A DNA stretch of 64,000 bases, taken from Babylonia areolata (Eukaryota > Mollusca > Gastropoda > Neogastropoda > Buccinidae). Position 1 is the first letter of the stretch; every line of letters begins with the position of its first letter. This document shows, one piece after another, positions 1-7,959 of this stretch. A model generated the notes under the pieces. The model saw only the letters and a program-made list of their open reading frames with translations, searched no databases and was not told the DNA's origin. The translations under genes and the position numbers were made by a program. Location of the stretch: contig NC_134878.1 in NCBI RefSeq assembly GCF_041734735.1, forward strand, positions 36,329,229-36,393,228, written 5' to 3'.

Positions 1-260
1 CAGGACTGCTGCAGCTGTTCAGAAGAGGCAGGCCAGAAAGTCACGGGCAAACAAGCTCCCTGACAATGATATGCCTGTCTTTGTCTGCCCCAGCTGTCAG
101 CGAACATTTCGTGCGCAGATTGGACTATTCAGCCATCTGCGCACTCACAGATAGACTCATGAGCATCCTTCCCCCCACCCCACCACCACCCTCCCCCCCA
201 TCCCCCATCTGGATGACAACGATGGTCATCATCGATCTCGATGGACACACCACCACCACC
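1..260 (+). mobile_element. 3' end of an RTE-like LINE (cut by window edge)
   Basis: This stretch matches the last ~255 bases of the full-length LINE at 3715-7885, with at least eight substitutions plus small length differences in the C-rich 3' UTR. It holds the last 51 codons of the LINE ORF, a C-rich (CCCCACCACC) stretch, a GATGGTCATCATCGATC-type tail and a terminal (ACC)n run. Satellite sequence starts abruptly at 261. Upstream extent is unknown because the window begins inside the element. It is a separate, diverged copy and not an exact duplicate of the second LINE. Confidence 0.9.
2..154 (+). CDS. LINE polyprotein C-terminus, C2H2 zinc finger (partial)
   Basis: This is the last 51 codons of the LINE EN-RT polyprotein, ending at TAG 152-154. 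The C-terminal residues form a single C2H2 finger (CPSC, 12 residues, then HLRTH) that begins CPSCQRTFRAQIGLFSHLR. The same finger ends the full-length copy downstream. A single C-terminal finger of this type is common in RTE-like LINE proteins and presumably binds nucleic acid. The start lies outside the window. The fragment has no stop or frameshift, so the copy may extend upstream intact. Confidence 0.85.
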   Translation, partial: RTAAAVQKRQARKSRANKLPDNDMPVFVCPSCQRTFRAQIGLFSHLRTHR

Positions 261-2309
261 AATGTTGGAATTATTAGTAAATTATCGAGAGGGCTCAAAA
301 CTTGTCATCCCGTTCTTGTTTAGTTGTTGAATTGTTAGTGAATGACAGAGATCGCCCAGAAGCGGTGCAGCACCGGCTGGGAGCGCGCGCAGTTTGACCG
401 TTGTAGTTATGTAACCCTTGGCGGACCCATCACGACAGAGGCGTGTGTAGGCAGTATTTGAAATTGTGTATGGGGCCGAAACTGCCAAGTGTTAAAACCA
501 CTGTGGCTAGTATGTGAAAGACAGCCTACAAGCGTCAAAGCAAAGATAAGTGATTTTTCTGTGAAGTTGATTAATAATTTGTTATCGCGTTATTGTTTAA
601 TGTTGGAATGATTAGTAAATTATTGAGAGGGCTCAAAACTTGTCCTCCCGTTCTTGTTTAGTTGTTGAATTGTTAGTGAAAAACAGAGAGGGCCCAGAAG
701 TGGTGCAGCACCGGCTGGGAGCGCGCGCAGTTTGACCGTTGTAGTTATGTAACCCTTGGCGGACACATCACGACAGAGGTGTGTGTGGGCAGTATTTGAA
801 ATTGTGTATGGGGCCGAAACTGCCAAGTGTTAAAATCACTGTGGCTAGTGTGTGAAAGACAGCCTACAAGCATCAAAGCAAAGGTAAGTGATTTTTCTGT
901 GAAGTTGATTAATAATTTGTTATCGCGTTATTGTTTAATGTTGGAATTATTAGTAAATTATTGAGAGGGCTCAAAACTTGTCATCCCGTTCTTGTTTAGT
1001 TGCTGAATTGTTAGTGAATGACAGAGAGGGCCCAGAAGCTGTGCAGCACCAGCTGGCAGCGCGCGCAGTTTGACCGTTGTAGTTATGTAACCCTTGGCGG
1101 ACCCATCACGACAGAGGTGTGTGTGGGCAGTATTTGAAATTGTGTATGGGGCCGAAACTGCCAAGTGTTAAAATCACTGTGGCTAGTATGTGAAAGACAG
1201 CCTACAAGCGTCAAAGCAAAGATAAGTGATTTTTCTGTGAAGTTGATTAATAATTTGTTATCGCGTTATTGTTTAATGTTGGAATTGTTAGTAAATTTTG
1301 AGAGGGCTCAAAACTTGTCATCCCGTTCTTGTTTAGTTGTTGAATTGTTAGTGAATGACAGAGAGGGCCCAGAAGCGGTGCAGCACCGGCTGGGAGCGCG
1401 CACAGTTTGCCCGTTGTTGTTTATGTAACCCTTGGCAGACCCATCACGACAGAGGTGTGTGTGGGCAGTATTTGAAGTTGTGTATCGGGCCGAAACTGCC
1501 AAGTGTTAAAACCACTGTGGCTAGTATGTGAAAGACAGCCTACAAGCGTCAAAGCAAAGATAAGTGATTTTTCTGTGAAGTTGATTAATAATTTGTTATT
1601 GCATTATTGTTTAATATTGGAATTATAAGTAAATTATTGAGAGGGCTCAAAACTTGTCATCCCGTTCTTGTTTAGTTGTTGAATTGTTAGTGAATGACAG
1701 AGAGGGCCCAGAAGCGGTGCAGCACCGGCTGGGAGCGCGCGCAGTTTGACCGTTGTAGTTATGTAACCCTTGGCGGACCCATCACGACAGAGGTGTGTGT
1801 GGGCAGTATTTGAAATTGTGTATGGGGCCGAAACTACCAAGTGTTAAAACCACTGTGGCTAGTATGTGAAAGACAGCCTACAAGCGTGAAAGCAAAGATA
1901 AGTGATTTTTCTGTGAAGTTGATTAATAATTTGTTATCGCGTTATTGTTTAATGTTGGAATTATTAGTAAATTATTGAGAGGGCTCAAAACTTGTCATCC
2001 CGTTCTTGTTTAGTTGTTGAATTGTTAGTGAATGACAGAGAGGGCCCAGAAGCGGTGCAGCACCGGCTGGGAGTGCGCGCAGTTTGACCGTTGTAGTTAT
2101 GTAACCCTTGGCGGAGCCATCACGACAGAGGTGTGTGTGGGCAGTATTTGAAATTGTGTATGGGGCCGAAACTACCAAGTGTTAAAACCACTGTGGCTAG
2201 TATGTGAAAGACAGCCTACAAGCGTGAAAGCAAAGATAAGTGATTTTTCTGTGAAGTTGATTAATAATTTGTTATCGCGTTATTGTTTAATGTTGGAATT
2301 ATTAGTAAA

Positions 2310-3530
2310 TTATTGAGAGGGCTCAAAACTTGTCATCCCGTTCTTGTTTAGTTGTTGAATTGTTAGTGAATGACAGAGAGGGCCCAGAAGCGGTGCAGCA
2401 CCGGCTGGGAGCGCGCGCAGTTTGACCGTTGTAGTTATGTAACCCTTGGCGGACCCATCACGACAGAGGTGTGTGTGGGCAGTATTTGAAATTGTGTATG
2501 GGGCCGAAACTGCCAAGTGTTAAAACCACTGTGGCTAGAAAGTGAAAGACAGCCTACAAGCGTCAATGCAAAGATAAGTGATTTTTCTGTGACGTTGATT
2601 AATAATTTGTTATCGCGTTATTGTTTAATGTTGGAATTATTAGTAAATTATTGAGAGGGCTCAAAACTTGTCATCCCGTTCTTGTTTAGTTGTTGAATTG
2701 TTAGTGAATGACAGAGAGGGCCCAGAAGCGGTGTAGCACCGGCTGGGAGCGCGCGCAGTTTGACCGTTGTAGTTATATAACCCTTGGCGGACCCATCACG
2801 ACAGAGGTGTGTGTGGGCAGTATTTGAAATTGTGTATGGGGCCGAAACTGCCAAGTGTTAAAACCACTGTGGCTAGTATGTGAAAGACAGCCCACAAGCG
2901 TCAAAGCAAAGATAAGTGATTTTTCTGTGAAGTTGATTAATAATTTGTTATCGCGTTATTGTTTAATGCTGGAATTATTAGTAAATTCTTGAGAGGGCTC
3001 AAAACTTGTCATCCCGTTCTTGTTTAGTTGTTGAATTGTTAGTGAATGACAGAGATCGCCCAGAAGCGGTGCAGCACCGGCTGGGAGCGCGCGCAGTTTT
3101 TCCGTTGTAGTTATGTAACCCTTGGCGGACCCATCACGACAGAGGCGTGTGTGGGCAGTATTTGAAATTGTGTATGGGGCCGAAACTGCCAAGTGTTAAA
3201 ACCACTGTGGCTAGTATGTGAAAGACAGCCTACAAGCGTCAAAGCAAAGATAAGTGATTTTTCTGTGAAGTTGATTAATAATTTGTTATCGCGTTATTGT
3301 TTAATGTTGGAATGATTAGTAAATTATTGAGAGGGCTCAAAACTTGTCATCCCGTTCTTGTTTAGTTGTTGAATTGTTAGTGAATAACAGAGAGGGCCCA
3401 GAAGTGGTGCAGCACCGGCTGGGAGCGCGCGCAGTTTGACCGTTGTAGTTATGTAACCCTTGGCGGACACATCACGACAGAGGTGTGTGTGGGCAGTATT
3501 TGAAATTGTGTATGGGGCCGAAACTGCCAA
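2310..3530 (+). repeat. Higher-order repeat signature, instance 1
   Basis: Four consecutive monomers carry diagnostic variants. In + order they are: CTAGAAAGTG in place of CTAGTATGTG (near 2535); GTAGTTATATAACCC (near 2770); GAGATCGCCCAG with GAGGCGTGTG (near 3050 and 3145); and GACACATCACG with GTGAATAACAG (near 3380 and 3468). The same four in the same relative order recur in the inverted block at 14.7-15.9 and 18.7-19.9 kb. Confidence 0.75.
2383..2409 (+). repeat. Hairpin in the satellite monomer (example unit)
   Basis: CCCAG (2383-2387) pairs with CTGGG (2405-2409), and CGGTGC (2391-2396) pairs with GCACCG (2398-2403) around one central A. This gives a stem with a small 3+1 internal bulge. 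The motif is present in essentially every monomer. Some variant units have a single change in the inner stem (CTGTGC or TGGTGC). Its function is unknown. Confidence 0.7.
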
Positions 3531-3640
3531 GTGTTAAAATCACTGTGGCTAGTGTGTGAAAGACAGCCTACAAGCATCAAAGCAAAGGTAAGTGATTTTT
3601 CTGTGAAGTTGATTAATAATTTGTTATCGCGTTATTGTTT

Positions 3641-3714
3641 AATGTTGGAATTGTTAGTAAATTATTGAGAGGGCTCAAAACTTGTCATCCCGTTCTTGTT
3701 TAGTTGTTGAATTG
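3641..3714 (+). repeat. Left copy of a possible 74-bp target-site duplication
   Basis: Satellite sequence from AATGTTGGAATTG to GTTGTTGAATTG precedes the LINE. The same interval of the monomer recurs directly after the LINE at 7886-7959 with two differences. In a 338-bp tandem array this equals a 74-bp duplication or, alternatively, a 264-bp loss from a neighbouring unit. Confidence 0.6.
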
Positions 3715-4432
3715 ACCTGACCTTAGATCTGCTACTGGTAACCTGTAATCCAGTACAACCTGTTCAGGGTCGGGTTGCCGGCGACTAAACCGGCACTCCC
3801 ACCGCTCCCTTCCGGGACTGGTGAGGCGGGTGGCTAGACACCCTTATGGAGATCCATAAAAGGGCGTTGGCTCAGGAGAGCCACCGACGGCCATCTAGCT
3901 CCACTGTGCTGTGTGCATGCCACACGCAGTTGGTCCCCGGGGTGTGTCTACCCATGCATGCGAAGTCTGGATCCGGCAGAATCTGCGGAAGAAACCTATC
4001 GGTTCAACGGAGAGGAAGGCGGTTACAGCAACGCACTGTGGAGTGCAGAGAGCAAGATGAGACACCGAAAGGATATCTTGGTCATCCACTGCATCCGTGC
4101 TCATCCTCCAGTCGTCTCGACTTAGTCTTGCCACTGGAAATTGGTGGACCCGGACGAGAGAGTGAGGTTGACGTTGCGCAACTCCTCTTCACTTTAAACA
4201 AACTCATCGCGCAAGTCATCAGTCATCCAAAATGACCTTTCATCCTTCATCATTTCATCACCCCCAAGTCCTGTGGCGACAGGCGAGCGACGAAACGACA
4301 GGTGTGGGTACACTGGCAGTCGCAGTCGCAGACCTGCACGCAGGCGGCTCAGGCCATAGGGTCGTTCTTCGTCGACAGGAGCAGCGATGGAGCTCGGCAG
4401 CCGTCTGAGCGTCTGAGCAGCCCTCTTTAGGA
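3715..4432 (+). other. LINE 5' untranslated region
   Basis: GC-richer sequence lies between the satellite junction and the first in-frame ATG of the endonuclease. It begins ACCTGACCTTAGATCTG and contains GGTGAGGCGGGTGGCTAG. Short open frames here (for example 3846-4235) show no recognisable domain. An internal promoter is expected for LINEs, but no specific element can be pointed to. Confidence 0.7.
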
Positions 4433-5215
4433 ATGCACTGCTCACCTCCCTGGCATGAGGAAGGGGCTAGAAAAGGTGCCCTAAAAATTGCCTGCTCCAT
4501 ATCACCCTGGCCAGCATACCGCGGCTGGCGGGGACCCTACATCAGCGGTCGAAACAACAAGAAAGAAAAGAAAAAAGCAAGGATCGTTCCTCTCACCATT
4601 GGTGCTTGGAACATAAGGACTCTCCTGGACAGAGATAACGCGGACAGACCCCAAAGGAGAACGGCACTAGTTGCATCCGAACTCGCCAGATACAACATTG
4701 ACATCGCAGCCTTGAGTGAGACTCGGCTTGCAGGTGAAGGCCAGCTCTGTGAACGGGGATCTGGTTACACCTTCTTCTGGAGTGGACGAGGAAGCGAAGA
4801 GCGACGTGAGGCTGGCGTTGGTTTTGCAGTAAAAACAGCACTTGTCAGCAAGCTAGCTGGAATCCCAAAGGGAGTCAACGATAGGCTTATGACCATGAAA
4901 CTCCCACTGGCATCTGGCCAGAAGCACCTCACCATTGTCAGTGCCTACGCCCCAACCATGACCAACCCGGATGAAGTGAAGGCGAAGTTCTACGAGGACC
5001 TTCACTCTGTCATTGCTGCTATCCCTAAAGCAGACAAGCTCATCATTCTTGGGGACTTCAATGCTAGAGTTGGCTCTGACTACATCTCCTGGGATGGAGT
5101 GATTGGAAAGCACGGTGTGGGCCACTGCAACCCAAATGGATTGCTTTTGCTTCAGACCTGTGCAGAGCACGAACTGCTGATAACCAACACAGTTTTCTGC
5201 CTCCCTACCCTGTAA
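4433..5215 (+). CDS. LINE endonuclease domain (5' part of a frameshifted ORF)
   Basis: This codes for 260 residues of an exonuclease-endonuclease-phosphatase fold AP-like endonuclease, which nicks target DNA to prime reverse transcription. Visible motifs are AWNIRT (residues 58-63), SETR with the metal-binding Glu (95-98), VSAYAPT (169-175) and LGDFNARVG (206-214). The remaining HLIDYVIV and TDHRLV motifs are at the start of the next frame. The frame stops at TAA 5213-5215. An extra T at about 5211 (ACCC-T-GTAAC) explains the break, since without it the reading would run on into the RT frame. ATG 4433 is a true ATG. A basic stretch NNKKEKKKAR (41-50) precedes the domain. Confidence 0.88.
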   Translation: MHCSPPWHEEGARKGALKIACSISPWPAYRGWRGPYISGRNNKKEKKKARIVPLTIGAWNIRTLLDRDNADRPQRRTALVASELARYNIDIAALSETRLAGEGQLCERGSGYTFFWSGRGSEERREAGVGFAVKTALVSKLAGIPKGVNDRLMTMKLPLASGQKHLTIVSAYAPTMTNPDEVKAKFYEDLHSVIAAIPKADKLIILGDFNARVGSDYISWDGVIGKHGVGHCNPNGLLLLQTCAEHELLITNTVFCLPTL

Positions 5216-5228
5216 CAGGACGTCATGG

Positions 5229-7784
5229 ATGCACCCTCGCTCAAAGCATTGGCATCTCATCGATTATGTCATCGTCAGGAAAAGGGATAGGCAAGATGTA
5301 CGTGTAACAAAGACCATGTGTGGCGCCGAGTGTTGGACAGACCATCGCCTTGTAGTCTCGAAGCTGAATATTCGAATCCAGCCCAAGAGACGCCCCCAAG
5401 GCCAGAAGGCTCCAAAACGGCTCAACATCGCTAAGCTGAAAAACATCACCATCAAACAGTCCTTTGTGGAGCTGCTGGAAGATCGTCTGGAATCCGCCTC
5501 TCTGGACAACCAGAATGTGGAGTCTGACTGGAGGACCCTGCGTGAGCTGATCTATAGTACAGCTTCAGAGACCCTGGGACCCATGTCCAGAAAGCACAAA
5601 GACTGGCTTGATGAAAACTGCGATGAAATCAAGCAACTTCTGGATGAGAAACGCCGTCTGCATCAAGCCTACCTGAGCAACCCAAAGTCCACATCTAAAA
5701 AGGATGTGTACGATGCCATCCGCAGGACTGTTCAGCAAAAATTACGCCAGATGCAGGATAAGTGGCTGAGTGACAAAGCTGATGAGATCCAGGGATATGC
5801 TGACAGGCACGATATGAAGAGGTTCTATGATGCCTTAAAAGAAGTCTACGGCCCCACATCCTCAGGATCATCCCCCCTCCTCAGTGCAGATGGGAATACC
5901 TTGATCACCGAGAAGGAGAAAATTCTCGAACGCTGGGCTGAGCACTTCAACAGTGTCTTAAATCGCCCTTCCTCCATAAATGATGAAGCCATAGACCGTC
6001 TCCCACAAGTCCCCATCAACGAAGCACTGGACGATCCGCCAACACCTCTTGAGACCCAGAAAGCAATTCGTCTGCTATCCAGTGGCAAAGCACCTGGCTC
6101 AGACTCCATACCAGCAGAGGTCTACAAGGATGGAGGCACTGTGCTGACTGAGAAGCTCCATCAGCTGTACTCACTCATGTGGAAAGAAGAGACAATCCCC
6201 CAGGATTTCAAAGATGCATCTATCATTCACTTGTACAAGCGAAAGGGGAACCGGCAAGCCTGTGATAACCATCGGGGCATTTCCTTGCTCTCCATCGCAG
6301 GCAAGATACTTGCCAGGATCCTACTAAACCGCCTCACAGCACACCTTGACCAAGGTCATTTGCCTGAGAGCCAATGTGGATTCCGGAAAGAGCGCGGAAC
6401 CACCGACATGGTGTTTGCTGCAAGGCAGCTGCAAGAGAAATGTCAGGAGCAAAATGCTGATCTGTTCTCCACCTATGTCGACCTCACTAAGGCCTTCGAC
6501 ACCGTGAGTAGAGAGGGACTGTGGAAGATCATGGCCAAGTACGGATGCCCTCGGAAATTTATTTCCTTGGTCAGCCAATTCCATGAAGGCATGCAGGCTC
6601 GAGTCCAGGACAATGGCGAAACATCTGCTCCTTTTGCTGTCACAAATGGTGTCAAGCAAGGCTGCGTCCTGGCTCCAACGCTGTTCAGCCTCATGTTCTC
6701 TGCAATGCTTACTGATGCCTTCAGAGATGGCGATGTTGGAATTGGCCTAAAGTACCGAACAGATGGTAAGTTGTTTAACCTCAGAAGGCTTCAAGCAAAA
6801 ACGAAGGTCATGACAGACATCATCAGAGACTTTTTGTTTGCTGATGATTGTGCCCTCAACGCTGGATCTGAAGCTGACATGCAACTCAGCGTTGACAAGT
6901 TTGCCACTGCCAGCAGGAACTTCGGCCTTACCATCAGCACGAGGAAAACTGAAGTTCTCCATCAGCCAGCCCCAGGGAAACCCTACGTTGAGCCGAACAT
7001 CACAGTCAACGGTCAGAGACTCAGTGCGGTGGAGCGGTTCACATACCTTGGCAGCACACTGTCACGAAATGCGACCATCGACGATGAAGTGAACGTCAGG
7101 ATTGCAAGAGCAAGCGCAACTTTTGGTAGACTCAGTGCAAATGTCTGGAACAGAAGAGGCATTAGTCTTGAGACCAAGCTAAAGGTCTACAGAGCAGTAG
7201 TTCTCCCCACACTACTGTACGCCTGCGAAACCTGGACAGTGTACCAACGACATGCCAAGAAGCTGAACCACTTCCACACAACATGCCTCAGGAAGCTACT
7301 GAACATCAAGTGGCAAGACAAGACCCCAGACACAGAGGTGCTCGCAAAAGCCACCCTTCCCAGCATCTTCACCATCCTGATGCAGTCCCAGCTTCGCTGG
7401 GCTGGACACGTGGCGCGCATGCCAGACCATCGGCTGCCCAAAAGGCTCTTCTATGGCGAGCTGCAACAAGGGAAGAGATCACACGGAGGTCAGAAGAAGC
7501 GCTTCAGAGATACTCTGAAAGTCTCTCTGAAAGCGTTTGATATCAACCCTGACTCCTGGGAGGAATCTGCAGTGGACCGTGACAAATGGCGTGCTGCTGT
7601 GCACAAAGGCGCCAAGTTGTGCGAGGCCAACAGGACTGCTGCAGCTGTTCAGAAGAGGCAGGCCAGAAAGTCACGGGCAAACAAGCTCCCTGACAATGGT
7701 ATGCCTGTCTTTGTCTGCCCAAACTGTCAGCGAACATTTCGTGCGCAGATTGGACTATTCAGCCATCTGCGCATTCACAGATAG
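5229..7784 (+). CDS. LINE reverse transcriptase with end of EN and C-terminal zinc finger
   Basis: 851 codons are open to TAG 7782-7784. Residues 1-45 complete the endonuclease (HLIDYVIV, CWTDHRLV). RT motifs follow in order: GKAPGSDSIPAEVYK (286-300), the NHRGISLLSIAGKILAR block (347-363), motif A YVDLTKAFD (416-424), motif B NGVKQGCVLAPTLF (473-486), catalytic FADD (537-540), GLTISTRKTEVL (566-577), and FTYLGSTLS, the usual motif after the palm. A C-terminal region with RWAGHVARM is followed by a C2H2 finger in the last 22 residues. There is no RNase H domain. The catalytic aspartates are present and there are no internal stops, so this part looks functional apart from the upstream one-base insertion. 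The ATG at 5229 is only the first in the frame; the natural start is that of the endonuclease. Confidence 0.93.
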   Translation: MHPRSKHWHLIDYVIVRKRDRQDVRVTKTMCGAECWTDHRLVVSKLNIRIQPKRRPQGQKAPKRLNIAKLKNITIKQSFVELLEDRLESASLDNQNVESDWRTLRELIYSTASETLGPMSRKHKDWLDENCDEIKQLLDEKRRLHQAYLSNPKSTSKKDVYDAIRRTVQQKLRQMQDKWLSDKADEIQGYADRHDMKRFYDALKEVYGPTSSGSSPLLSADGNTLITEKEKILERWAEHFNSVLNRPSSINDEAIDRLPQVPINEALDDPPTPLETQKAIRLLSSGKAPGSDSIPAEVYKDGGTVLTEKLHQLYSLMWKEETIPQDFKDASIIHLYKRKGNRQACDNHRGISLLSIAGKILARILLNRLTAHLDQGHLPESQCGFRKERGTTDMVFAARQLQEKCQEQNADLFSTYVDLTKAFDTVSREGLWKIMAKYGCPRKFISLVSQFHEGMQARVQDNGETSAPFAVTNGVKQGCVLAPTLFSLMFSAMLTDAFRDGDVGIGLKYRTDGKLFNLRRLQAKTKVMTDIIRDFLFADDCALNAGSEADMQLSVDKFATASRNFGLTISTRKTEVLHQPAPGKPYVEPNITVNGQRLSAVERFTYLGSTLSRNATIDDEVNVRIARASATFGRLSANVWNRRGISLETKLKVYRAVVLPTLLYACETWTVYQRHAKKLNHFHTTCLRKLLNIKWQDKTPDTEVLAKATLPSIFTILMQSQLRWAGHVARMPDHRLPKRLFYGELQQGKRSHGGQKKRFRDTLKVSLKAFDINPDSWEESAVDRDKWRAAVHKGAKLCEANRTAAAVQKRQARKSRANKLPDNGMPVFVCPNCQRTFRAQIGLFSHLRIHR

Positions 7785-7885
7785 ATTCATTTGCATCCTC
7801 CCCCCCACCCCACCACCACCCTTCCCCCATCCCCCAGCTGGATGACAACGATGGTCATCATCGATCTCGATGGACACACACCACC

Positions 7886-7959
7886 AATGTTGGAATTATT
7901 AGTAAATTATTGAGAGGGCTCAAAACTTTTCATCCCGTTCTTGTTTAGTTGTTGAATTG
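7886..7959 (+). repeat. Right copy of the possible 74-bp target-site duplication
   Basis: This repeats monomer interval 3641-3714 directly after the LINE tail. It differs at two positions (ATTAG versus GTTAG; CTTTTCAT versus CTTGTCAT). The satellite then continues in phase. Confidence 0.6.

Larger units (their letters stand above)
261..3714 (+). repeat. 338-bp satellite array, block 1 (about 10 monomers)
   Basis: Head-to-tail monomers recur every 338 bp with a few percent divergence. Landmarks in each unit are AATGTTGGAATTATTAG, GAGAGGGCTCAAAACTTG, the GGGCCCAGAAGCGGTGC hairpin, a GCGCGC patch, GTAGTTATGTAACCC and ATAAGTGATTTTTCTGTG. No 5S, snRNA or tRNA signature was found in the unit. Several diagnostic variant monomers occur in a set order (see the higher-order entries). 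The block starts directly at a LINE tail and ends at the 5' end of a second LINE. Confidence 0.97.
3715..7885 (+). mobile_element. Full-length RTE-like LINE inserted in satellite
   Basis: A non-LTR retrotransposon of about 4171 bp. In order it has a ~0.7-kb 5' UTR, an AP-type endonuclease, a reverse transcriptase, a C-terminal C2H2 finger, a C-rich 3' UTR and an (AC/ACC)n tail with no poly(A). One enzymatic ORF, no RNase H and a simple-repeat tail fit the RTE/BovB-like group, though the clade is not proven. The coding region would be one frame of about 1117 codons except for one extra base near 5211. The satellite is interrupted cleanly on both sides, which shows recent insertion into the array. 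Confidence 0.9.

Noticed and set aside
3846-4235. 129-codon frame in the LINE 5' UTR as a separate ORF1
   Set aside because: No coiled coil, RRM or CCHC motif; RTE-like elements commonly lack ORF1, and the composition gives overlapping frames.
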